A stretch of DNA of 64,000 bases from contig CM054165.1 in assembly GCA_028751875.1 (NCBI GenBank), positions 30,572,056 through 30,636,055 of the forward strand, given 5' to 3'. The translations under genes and the position numbers were made by a program. Positions 11,180 through 21,479 of the stretch are shown here, one piece after another (position 1 is the first letter of the stretch; each line of letters begins with the position of its first letter). Below the pieces are notes generated by a model that saw only the letters and a list, made by a program, of their open reading frames with translations, was not told the DNA's origin and made no database searches. This DNA comes from Rapana venosa. Its lineage: Eukaryota > Mollusca > Gastropoda > Neogastropoda > Muricidae.

Positions 11180-12060
11180 CATTGAATTTTGCCGTTCGAT
11201 GGGACCATGCATGCCATAGTTGCCGTTTATGATCAGGATGCTTCTTTAAGAGTTTATAGTTTGTTTGAGTGAGATCCTCTCCCACCGACACACCAGGACT
11301 GTTTCAGCTTGCGGCGGTCCGCCAGAACTTGTTCCCCTCAGCTCCTGGAGATAGAAGCGTGCGATGTTGGGGCGATAGGCCTGCTTTCCTCCTGGCTTGC
11401 CCACACGGTGGGCTATTTCAAGGTCTGCTGTAGACACCTTCACCCCGATTTTTTTGAGTGAAATTGTTGGTGCATGCCGTACACAGTCGTCCACTGTCTC
11501 CTCAGCTCCCCTCACCCCGGCACCCGTAGACGCGGAGGTTGACTTGCCGGCCTTGCTGTTCCTGGTGGTTCAGATCTTTCCGCAGCCACTATGTCCTCTC
11601 TTCTGCCACTGCTGTACTGACCACGTAGCTCCCGGTTCTCCTCCCTCAGCTTCCCCACTCCGCACTCAGCGATCTTCTCTCACTTCTTATGTCAAATATC
11701 TCACCTCAACTTGTCCATTCTTAAGTTCAGTGCCGTAGACATAAATGTTCATTCTTCTCTCATTTGCTTTTTTTTCATCCTTCATTTCTTTGTATATTCT
11801 TCTTTTGTTGAGAACGGTGCACTGTTTTGTCTAATTTCTTTATGAGCTCGTCAGAGCCCATGATGTTCCTGTCCTCACTGCCCACACTGCCTGTCCTGGC
11901 TTCTTTCTTCTTCTTCTACTCTCCTGTCTCCCCTTGCTGCTGGGCTTGCTCGGGGTGGCACAGGAATCATTGTGGTGGAAGCGGATGGGATTCTTCCTCT
12001 TACTGGTACGCTCTTCCCGCAAAATACTTGTCGAGTGGAGCGTGTCATGCTCTCCTAATA
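11180..12060 (-). mobile_element. Second L1/Tx1-like LINE ORF1 fragment
   Basis: An open minus-strand frame of 89 codons (11,246-11,515) holds VSTADLEIAHRVGKPGGK and RPNIARFYLQ, the signature of the RRM-like domain of L1-type ORF1p (residues AHRVG then RP-I-RF). After a frameshift, GVSVGEDLTQTNYKLLKK (about 11,225-11,280) is the C-terminal domain. Upstream, to about 12,020, lie Glu/Arg-rich pieces such as KLREENRELRGQ (about 11,620-11,660), consistent with the coiled coil. The ORF1p CTD differs from that at 4,346-5,100, so this is a related but distinct family. No ORF2 follows; the GA-rich tract lies next to it. Confidence 0.82.
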
Positions 12061-13469
12061 TGCCGCTTTTTGTCCTGGATCTTTCGATGTGTGTATTTTC
12101 GTTTTGAGTAATTATTAGTACACTTCCACAGTGAACCTGCATAATGTGGTTGGGTTTTTTTCTTGTTTCTATTTTTGTAGTCTGTTTAAGTAGATGAATC
12201 CAGTCGTAGTAATGTTGTCTAAATTGTGTTTATATATGAAGAGCACCGCAATGTACCTACATGGAATACTTTATGTTTGCTATGTAGCTTATGTTCATTC
12301 CATAATGACATCACTTACTGGTATCTTTATTCTCAGGGGATTTCCTGCAGAACGTTAACACCACTGGACGCCATTTCACAGCACTGGTATAATTCACATC
12401 ATATTGATTGTGCACCCACTCCTGCTTTTGAAATTGTATTTTAATTTCCGAACAATTTTCACAATCTTAGCAATGACTTATAGGGAAAAAAAATAGCCAC
12501 TGTGCATTGCACGGATGGAGAGAGCAAACCAAAACACGTCCGTCTCTGAACGTGAGCGGCTGGTCATGTCCCCCCGTTATCAAATTGGCGTGTCAAACGA
12601 AAGATCCAGATGTCGAGGAGATCTTCCCAAGGCTAAAGCTTGGCGGACATTTTGCGGCATTAACCCTCTTGGGACAATGACATCAATGACCCAACCGGAC
12701 AAATTTAATGAGGCAAGTTCGAGGAGTGAATAAGCAGGGAGAGGTGGTTTACTCGGTCGTCAGGGAATAATCATTGGAGTCGCAGTGAATTGGATCACGC
12801 CTATTTGTGGTGACGCGTGATTTTGGCTATATTTGAAAAATTCAGAGACTTACCAACATAATAATGAATTACACATTATACATCATTAAAATGTTTTTAA
12901 TGTCTTTTTATGATATTTTTCACAGTTTTTTTTTAATTGATAACTGTATTAATTTTTTTACAAAATTTTCAATATATGTCACTGAATGCTGAGAAAAATA
13001 AAAAGTTTTGAAAATTAGGCTGGTATTTAAATAGCTTGAAATATTCATCAACTAGTCCCTAGAAGCAATGTGATGATTTTTCACAAATTAAAGTTCCTTA
13101 TAGTGGTCTGAATCATGTGATGTACTTTTTGTACACAGGATTTTGTTTTTATGAGATCATAACACTGGAGTATGCCTGAAATCCCCAAGAATATCACTTG
13201 ATGACATGTCAAACAAAATTGGCCAACAGACAAAACCTAGGCAAGCTTCTGGTTAAGGAAAGCAACTGTGTTTAGAAAAAGATTGCCATACAGGCCAAAG
13301 TACTTTCCTTGAGTTACCATCACTTTGTGTTTTTTTAAAAAAAATTCGTTTAAGTCTGCGATTCTTAAGCTTCGGCCCGTAACGTAAAGGAAACCTCAAT
13401 GAGGGATAAACACCCAGCCATGGATTAACATGACATCTTGGACTCTGCGATACAAGAAGAGCTCTGAAA
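12061..13469. other. No gene recognised
   Basis: About 1.4 kb, strongly AT-rich from about 12,830 to 13,330. Short frames of about 70 codons at 12,226 and 12,515 have no recognisable motif. The DNA next to the RTE-like element at the right does not contain its endonuclease, so that element is 5'-truncated. Confidence 0.55.
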
Positions 13470-15420
13470 CCAACCTGTCTTCCACCCTAACAATACCGGT
13501 GAGGCCAACAGTCTTGTGAGAAGTCAATGTTAAGGCCAGAGAGAAGTGGATCAGTGATCAATGTGATGAGATCGAAAAGAGCATGAAGTGGGCGCACAGT
13601 ATAAAAAGGCTACGACACCCTGAAAGAAATCATCAAACCACTTTCAAACCAAATCATAAGTCATTGAAGACAGCTCCGAAACCTCCTCAGAGAATAGCTC
13701 AGCTGCATTGTACAGGTACTAGTGGTCTGAGTATGTCAGAACTATACAACTCACACAATCCAACCTGACAAGAGCATAATAGAAGAGGAAGCAGCAACAT
13801 AAGGTAACCTCGCCATTACCTATAATGACCCCCCCCCCCCCCCCCCCCACCCCCCCCCCCCCCCCCCCCGGGGAAGAAGTGGAATAGAAGCCAATCCGCA
13901 GTTTAACTGTAGGAAAGTCCTTCTAAGGAGCAGACAACATACCAGCTTAGCTGCTCAAGAATGGTGGCGATACAGTCATTAACATGTGTTTAAGCTAATC
14001 TGTCAGAAGATTTGGAGACAAAACAGTGTGACCAACAGAAAAGACAACAATCACTATATACCCTGTCCAAGAAGGGGGGAATTTCGACCAATGCCAAAAC
14101 TATAGATATCAGCCTTCATCAGCCACGCCAGCATATTCTATGTCAAGTTATTTTGAATCGGACTACAAGAAGGAGGCAGAAGAACACCTTGCAGAGGGAC
14201 AAGCTGGGTACAGGGCAGGCAGGGAGCACAATCGAACAGATTTTTTAACTGCCACATCATGATGGATAATTATCTTCAACTTCAGAGAGACCTGTTCACA
14301 CAACTTCATCGACTTCAAAAAGGGCTTTGACGGAGTATGGTCGAAGGTTGTGGCAGGTCCTCAGATAGAATGTTTGGATTGAAGAAGGACTAGTGCAAAC
14401 CATTCAAGCAACTTTACAACATCGGCAAGCAATGCAGTCCTTGGAACAAATCAGGTCGGAGAACTATCAAAACCTCTGTTGGTGGTTCCGACAAGGATGC
14501 CTGTTATCTCCTGTCCTGTTTATTTGTTACTTGGGAAAACTTATGAGAGAGAACCTCCATGACTTCCACTCTTCATCTCATTGGCGGCAGACCCCTAAAA
14601 ACTTGCAGTTTGCCGATGACATTGACCTCATGGGCGGAAGTTACACAGAGCTGCAAGATCTTATGACCAGACTTGAGACAGAGCTGGAGCATATGGGATG
14701 GAGGTGAGCTCGGAGAATTAGTAAGTACTTGTGAAAACAGCACGAGAACGCACTGCTTAAAATATACATGAACAGCCAGCAACTGGAGGAGGTAGACACT
14801 TTTAAATACCCTTTGCGATACACTCAAAAAGGAACGGGATCAACGACACAGATCAAGTCAGACTAGCATGGCAACAATCTTCCTGACAAAACTCACAACA
14901 TATGGAAAGTAAAAGTGATCAGTTTCCCAATCAAACTAAAGTCTACAAAGCCCTATTTTGTCATATCCTACTGTACGAAGTGAAACATGGACATTGACTG
15001 CTGATACAGCAAAGCGAATCCAGTCATTTGAAACAAAATGACATATATAATACTGTGGCATATCTGGAGAGAACAATAGACCAAGAATTTGTCAAGAGTC
15101 AATTAACACGGCTTGGCAGGTCCAAAGGAACCCCTTCTCACCATCGTCAAGAAGAAAAAGTGACATGGTTCAGCCACGTCACTGCCACACCACTCTGCCA
15201 AAAACAGGACTGGCAGGGAACACTCGAAGGTGGCCAGAAAAAGGGGAAGACAGATAAAGTCCATGGATGACAACATTCAGAGAATGGTCAGGATGAATGA
15301 CTCGGCACTACTGCGCAGAGCGAGGATCCGAGATGGAGTGGAGGAGTTACACAGCATCGTCTTTCGTGTCTCCTCTCGACCGCCAAGGTACATCGGGATG
15401 ATGATGATGATGATATGAGT
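13470..15420 (+). mobile_element. RTE-like LINE, reverse transcriptase and C-terminal region, decayed
   Basis: Plus strand, several frames. A linker with CDEIEKSMKWAHS (about 13,560-13,605) is followed by pieces of fingers and palm, with GQAGYRAGR near 14,210. An open 104-codon stretch (14,393-14,707) carries RQGCLLSPVLF (about 14,489-14,521) and QFADDIDLMGGS with the catalytic FADD at 14,609-14,620. Next comes a C-terminal region with FETK (about 15,027), HVTATPL (about 15,175) and KSMDDNIQRMVR (about 15,257-15,292). After a frameshift WRSYTASSFVSPLDRQGTSG (about 15,339-15,398) ends the protein. A (GATG/ATG)n tail at 15,397-15,418 fits the 3' ends of RTE elements. It lacks the endonuclease, has many stops and is dead. 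A C-tract of about 40 bases interrupts it at about 13,829-13,870. Confidence 0.86.
13829..13870 (+). repeat. Poly-C tract inside the RTE-like element
   Basis: Two runs of about 19-20 C separated by a single A, then GGGG. It interrupts the linker/fingers region of the reverse transcriptase. The same tract, same length, is in the duplicate at about 30,208-30,249. Confidence 0.9.
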
Positions 15421-15435
15421 TTTACCTTCTTTTCG

Positions 15436-15500
15436 CACTCTTCCTTTATTTATTTTTTTATTTATTTATTTAATTTATTTTTTTTTTATTTATTGTTCCT
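15436..15500 (+). repeat. (TTTA)n / T-rich tract
   Basis: TTTATTTATTTTTTTATTTATTT-like sequence just downstream of the LINE tail. It may be part of the element's 3' end or of the target site. Confidence 0.8.
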
Positions 15501-15552
15501 TTAATGTTCTTTCTTTGTCACTTCTTATTTACTGTCCTTTGTTTTTCGTATG

Positions 15553-15870
15553 TTTACTTGCAAGTTTCCTTCATAAGTTTCAATCTTGTCAAGTGTCTTC
15601 ATATAGTTTAAACTGTCAAGTTTCTTCATAAGTTTGACCTTGAAAGTTTACTTCTTAAGTTCAAAATTGTACAAGTTTCCGTCATAAGTTTATCTTGTCA
15701 GTTTTCCTTTTTCATTATGTGTTTACTTGACAAGTTTCCTTCATAAGTTTAATTGACAAGTTTTCTTCATTAGTTCAACTTGACATGTTTCCTTCATTCG
15801 GTCTAATTGTGTAGTTTCCATCATAAGTTTAACTTGAAAGTTGCTCTTTCATAACTTTTACTGACAAGTT
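15553..15870 (+). repeat. 26-28 bp minisatellite (AAGTTTCCTTCATAAGTTTA)
   Basis: About eleven imperfect units of the form CAAGTTTCCTTCATAAGTTT followed by AACTTGA or a variant. The word TTCATAAGTTT recurs at irregular 26-28 bp steps, and units differ by substitutions and 1-3 bp indels. There is no open reading frame across it. A duplicate lies at 31,932-32,249. Confidence 0.9.
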
Positions 15871-17914
15871 CTAGTTTCAGTACACAAATTTTGTCAATTA
15901 CTTCTCCCTCCCCAAAGCCTAGCTGAAAGGGACAATTCAGTTCCATGATAAGGTCCCAACCTACACCTGGCCAATGGCAAAAGCTGGTGAAGTCGTGTTT
16001 TGGCTTTTTCATAATGACTAGGTGAGCCTTACACTTCAATGTGTTAGGCCTATCACGACAAAGTCGTGATGAGTGGTCACAGGCCTTTGCTCAAGGTAAG
16101 CCCAGGTAAGTGACAATCACGTCTCCACCTACTGCAAATTTGAGGGAAAAGCCCTAATCTTCACTTAGATAAAATATACTTGCAGTTTATGATAATAAGA
16201 CTGGCCACTTTTCAAAGAGAATAATGTGCACATCAAAATTCTTGTGCCTTTACAGCTTGACTTTTCAAAAGTTCTACAATAGGTCCATAGGAAGACTAGA
16301 AAAATGGTCTCTGTTCAATCAGGACAAAGTAGTGTTTGTGCAGGATATATAAAGAGAAAATGACTTTGATTTTGAATGCAAACAGGAGTGGTTTCCCTCT
16401 TTTGCTCTGGTTGCTTTATACATATCTTTGTGTAAGCTTTGAAAGGGCATGTAAAGAACCTGTTTCTTGAATTTAGTCATACAATCTGTATTTGTCGCGC
16501 TCCTTCAGGGATTGTGCTAAACCCCCACCCTTGTCCACTCTAACTATCTTCCCAACAAACAACAAACACAGACGCTCCAAGAAAATAGTTCCTGGACTTT
16601 ATGTTCTTATTCCATAATTCTAATCACGTCAGGCCAAACATTAAATCCACTTTCATACACTGATTCACCCTCCCATCCACACTTTTTAACTTAACGTACC
16701 CCTCGTCTTCACCAACAGTTCTTGAGCCCAGCTGAAGAGATGTCCCTCCGCTCCCCTCCACAGTCTCAGCACAGTCCCCACACACTGTCACCATCGGGTA
16801 GCAAGTCACGGGTAGACGGGCAGCCGGCAGAAGGGAAACGGGTCATGGGGAAAAGAGGTGGGTCCAGGGGATGAAGGGAGACAGAAACTCCAGAGGGTCA
16901 AGGACAAGCTGCCAGTGGCACTCTCCAAGACACACTGGGCAAGGACCCTCTCCAGACTTGACTCCACCACTGCAGACTCCCACAGGAACCTAGAAACAGG
17001 CAATAATTTGCCATCTCCTCTGAGTTACGCCCGTAACTAGCGCTAAAGCATCAAGGGTTATTGCCCTTGCATCCCTAGGTTGGACAAATTGTTTTACACC
17101 CAAAACTCCACCCTGTATCACTCATAGAATCTTCTACATTTTGGAATCTAAACAAGGTCTTACTGATGTCTATTTCTTAAATCGTTTATGTTCAATTACA
17201 GTTAAGTTTAAATGCCTTTAAAAAATTCTTCCCTCATATAGAGTTTTGTTCTTACAGAATAACAATAATAATCCAAAATTAGTGCTTGATAACAAAATTG
17301 CACTGAATCCCAAATTCACTCGGGACTCGACCATATCAATCTTAAGAAGTTTAGAATACGAATGTTTCTAATACAATTATGAGATCTCTCTGGACAATAA
17401 AAATTAGCATTTTATAAAACATTAGATTGATTGAGATAACATCCCTACTGTCCTCTAAAGATGAATCTTAAATTACCTACAAGAAAATAATCCATTAGAA
17501 AGGAGGAATTTTCCATGAAAACAGCTACACTCATTTACCAAGAAATCATCCACCCAAACCAAGACACTGTCATTCAGCCACCATAACACACAATGAACCA
17601 CCAGGGGAAGGAAATCAACCAGTCTACGGAAAGTCGCTCACCTGTCACTGGGGAAGTGGGTAGGGGAGCAACTCCTGCACCCCAAGGATGACGTTGTACA
17701 ACATGACAGAAACACACAGAACGTAGGTCCGGGGTTCTTCAGATGCCTTGAACTATTCAACGATCACGGCTCCCCCAGATCTTGGTAGTAGAGACAAAGG
17801 CGCCCACTGCTGATGCTGCAACGGTGACCACCGAACTTCTTAGCCCATGACTGTCTATCCTCCTCACTCATGTCAAGGACATCCTCATATTTAAGGGCTA
17901 TGCTACTCACTGGA
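15871..17914. other. No gene recognised; carries the two copy-specific indels
   Basis: About 2 kb of mixed composition with no recognised gene. Near 16,758 and 16,994 copy A has one extra base each compared with copy B. These change which short frames are open on the minus strand (two frames here, one fused 104-codon frame in copy B at 33,184-33,498). The translation has no domain that I recognise, so I do not call a gene. Confidence 0.55.
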
Positions 17915-18465
17915 AGGATGTTGCAGGATGGTTTAGGCGTTCGTCTTTGCCAAACAAATCACGTGAGGTTGTGGTCGATTCCATCCTCGCTTTTTCCCCC
18001 GAGTTTAACGAATAAAATCGAACAGGAATGTCAAAAGTCCTTCGTATGGTGAATATGGATCGAGGACTCGTGTCAGTGAACGACTACAGAACATCATGAG
18101 ACACGTTAAAAACCCATCCCGCATTTCGTATGAGTAGGCATTGTGTGCCAGTAGAAGCGGATGACAAAGTATAAATAAGCCAGCATGCACAACAGCTGTA
18201 GGGTTTAGACACCATCCGGTGGCATCGTTCTGTAAACTACTTTGCCAACGGCACTGGGACCAAGTATTTCGGCGATTGCCTTTCCAATGGACCATTTCCA
18301 GGCGAGTGGAGGGGGGAGGGGGCTGGGGGGGGGGTCTTGTGCGCTGGAAACAGCTTGCCCTACATACTACGTACCCAGGCTTTGCCTCTGGAGTATAAAC
18401 ACCTTGAGCCAACTCCATAGTCTTACGGGACTGACGGATGCTGACTACTACTACTGCTAGTCCTC
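17915..18465 (+). mobile_element. tRNA-derived SINE with (ACT)n tail
   Basis: The start looks like a tRNA-derived RNA polymerase III promoter. GGTTTAGGCGTTCG (about 17,930-17,943) stands where an A box should be. GTGGTCGATTCC (about 17,971-17,982) is a B box one base short of GGTTCGATTCC, about 35 bases later. The body contains GAGACACGTTAAAAACCC (about 18,096-18,114), a word typical of SINE bodies, then a G-rich stretch, and the element ends in GACTACTACTACTGC (about 18,443-18,457). The 137-codon minus-strand frame over 18,005-18,418 is antisense to the SINE and not a gene. It is repeated at 34,292-34,842. Confidence 0.7.
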
Positions 18466-21079
18466 AAGCTGATAAACCCACCCTCACTCATGACCAGGAG
18501 CTTCACGTGAAGTAACCCGCATGAAAATTGCAGAGAAGGGGGAATTGCATTGTAACCAAGCTGGAGCTCACCACATAGGTAAAAAATTGGCGGAACTATG
18601 CCAACAGTGGGGACAGTCTATTTATAAAGCTGGTACAAATGAAAATACATGCTGATTAACAACGTACTGGTTGGGATAAATTTTCATTTGAATGGCAGGT
18701 TGTAGTTACAAAAGGGCAACCAGCTTATTTGATATGATGTAGTTTGGGGGAACCACCTGAAATGGATTAAAAAACTTAGATTGAGTACTTACCATAGGGA
18801 AGAGACGGTTTTGAATGGAATGCTTGAGGGGAGTTGGCAGAGATGAGGGGGGTCGGGGGATATGTGGCCATACCCTGTTATTTTTCCCCCTCTCTTTTAC
18901 CCTCCCATTTGTTTTTGTCTATACAGAACATATTCTACTTTAACTCAGGTGAGTTACAGAAATTATTAGTTAAGTTTGTTACTGTGTTTTTCCAGATTAG
19001 TAATCTAAGGCCAGTTTGATAAGAAAGGCTATATTTCAAAAGTAAGTAGGGTCTATTTTGCTTGATTCAGTGATCTGCACTGTAAAGTATGGCTTCATCC
19101 AGCGTGCCTTCGTAATTAACCCCACTGTCTCATTTCAAGACCCTCTTGGAATTTCAACTTAACTTTAATTTACAAAGTATAGTACTTGTCTAAGATTTTA
19201 TTGATTGTTGAGTTTGGTAGCAGATACCATGTGGCACTGGAGTTAAAAGAAACAGGAAAATTTTGTCTTCATGGACATCAAACTCATCTGGGTTACATCA
19301 CAGTGCTAGAAACCATTGCATCTCTGAGTCTCCACTTTTGAAAAGTTTGTAAACTGTCCCTGCTGAATAATATACTGTCTTTTGTCAGCATCAAGGAAAC
19401 CGGGCATATACATGCTATATGTTGATTTGTACCGTTAACTTCAGGAGTATGATGCTGACTCTGTTTTTATAGACAAATATGTCAAGCAGTCTGGCTTAGA
19501 GAATCTCAATACAAATCTGATTTCTTCACGTGTTTCAGGCAACAAAGTTTCTTGCAGTGTTTTTTCCGTTCTCCTCTGTAAAAAAGCGATACTTAAACTG
19601 TTATTTTCTTTTGTTTCATCAAAAATTAGCATCATGCAAAAGCTGCACACAGGATACTGACAGGAAACTGTTCTGTCAGCTACTATCCCTGCATCCATCA
19701 CCACGTGGCTTGCTAATCACAAAACAGCAGAGTGTGAAGTTGACGGGATTGAAAACAGAACTCTGTCCTTCAGCTGCCCTGTTTGTCAGGGTCTGGTGGC
19801 TCTCTTGCGCAGTGCTATCGTTTTGTCCAGGGTTTTTTGTGAATACAATTTATTTCTGACAAAGAGCGGTGAAATTATCTGAAGATAGGCACTGGGTTTG
19901 TAAATCCACTGGGTGCAACCTTTAGTTTCCCAAAGTGCCATTTGATTGGCCTCAAGCTCTTTTTCTTTCTTTGAGATGACTCGACATTTTTTGTTGGATT
20001 CTATGGCATATGATTGTCATTTCCTTTCTATGTATAGGCTGGCATCGCTAGATGATAAATACAGTCAACCATTCATCTTTAATCTTATTTTTGGTTTCAC
20101 AGTGCGGAGAATTAAATGTGCTATTATAATAAATGCTGATATGTTTAACATGGCACCATGCATTCTATCATCACAACAGATGGTAAGTAGTATAGAGTGA
20201 GTTGTGAGCTGAGGGTAAACAGGGACTGAAGAAAACGGTCCTCACTTCAGAAAGGTGGTGCCTCAATTAGCAGGACATTTTCCTTTGCCCTTAGAACAAC
20301 AGGGACTTGACAGTGTGTGCCACGGTCAATGAATACACAGCCTTTTTCTGCGGTCTTGGAATATCTTATAAGTCTGCAGTTATGAACAATCCACTGTCGT
20401 GTCATGTCCCTGGCAAATCTCCAGGCTTTGAATCATCCCATCTCTAGCAGTACATGTCTTGATCCCCTTATTCCTATGCAGCGTTGAAGTTCCACTTGTT
20501 CCTACTCACTGATATGTGAATTCTAGCTGATGTCGGACAAGACAGATTGAATTCTGTAGTAAAACATCCGTGTGTCTCAAACACCTTCACCTGTTACGAA
20601 GGGTGGTCAGTGTGTTTCTTCAGAAAGGTCTCGTGACAGATACCCACTGCAGGACGAATCTGATGAAAACAAGCTGTGTTGAGTTTGTTGATGTAACAGT
20701 TTGATCAAGTCTACCTTCCTTTTCAAGGCTTTGATCAATTTTTGATTCAGTCTGCCGGTTACATTAGTCACTCTGTATTCTAATGATCATGCCATGGACA
20801 GCCCATTAACGGTTGTCCTATTAGATGTCCCGATGTCTGCCTGTTACGCACGGTGCAATTGGGATGTTTGACTGCCTGGACCACCAGGATGAAGAAGGAT
20901 GTGAGGACTTGAGGTTTGTCCAGGGTTTATTCAGGTGCTAGAGTGTCAATGTTTGCATTCATATATGAACATCTGTCGCGTCGGCTGGCTACACTGTGCA
21001 CTGGTGATGACGAATTATTCTGTGACACAACTTGTCTGTGGGTTGTGCTGTCAAGGTCACACCTTTCTTGTGTGCCAGC
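18466..21079. other. No gene recognised; right-hand end of the duplicated unit
   Basis: Mixed-composition sequence with short frames (the longest 109 codons, 19,530-19,859) and no recognised domain. It is present three times in the window: here, at about 34,843-37,456, and from about 19,190 onward in a very noisy form at 41,310-43,035. Three-fold presence means that this segment is itself a repeat or has been assembled repeatedly. Confidence 0.65.
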
Positions 21080-21087
21080 TTTCTCCA

Positions 21088-21479
21088 TGATGCCGCTGTT
21101 TTCTTTTATCTAACTCGGCTCAGCTGTTCTTGAGTTTCTCTGTTCTCTCTCTTAAACTTTTTCATTTCTGTCTTGTTTTGTTCATGTTGTTGTTGAAGTT
21201 CGAAAACTTCATTTTCCTGTTTGTTTACTTTAGGTCTATTGTTTTGACGGACTTTCTCACAATGGTTTCTTAACTGTTCAATGTCTTCTTTGGTGCGATT
21301 TGACAATAGTTGCCTGTATTTCACTTGTGTCTCTTGAACCGCCATGTCGTCCTCTTCAAAACTTTCGCTGAAAATGTCTCTGTTTCTTTTTTTACTGTCT
21401 TAGTTTTTCTTTGTCTTCTGGGCTGTCGCCTGACTCACTGTTGATGAAATATTTCTTCTTTTATTACTAACCTTCTACG
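21088..21479 (-). mobile_element. LINE ORF1 N-terminal half (copy B)
   Basis: Carries the coiled-coil segment open for 79 codons (21,106-21,345): MAVQETQVKYRQLLSN, then Gln/Asn/Glu/Lys-rich heptads. SESGDSPEDK lies upstream (about 21,410-21,440). The RRM and C-terminal domain that follow in copy A are absent, because the duplication joint cuts the ORF. This copy is cleaner than the same segment in copy A. Confidence 0.82.

Larger units (their letters stand above)
4722..21079 (+). repeat. 16.4-kb tandem duplication, copy A
   Basis: Sequence from the word TGATGCCGCTG at 4,722 to TGTGCCAGC at 21,079 recurs at 21,088-37,456 in the same orientation. From about 5,065 onward I see identity base for base except two single-base indels, near 16,758 (an extra C in copy A) and near 16,994 (an extra A in copy A). 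The offset drops from 16,379 to 16,377 there. The first 340 bases (4,722-5,064) are clearly worse matched, with many small indels. The copy carries LINE ORF1/ORF2 fragments, a GA-core array, an RTE-like LINE, a minisatellite and a SINE. Confidence 0.97.

Noticed and set aside
18005..18418. 137-codon minus-strand frame
   Set aside because: Lies antisense across a probable SINE; its Pro-rich part comes from a G/C tract and there is no known domain.
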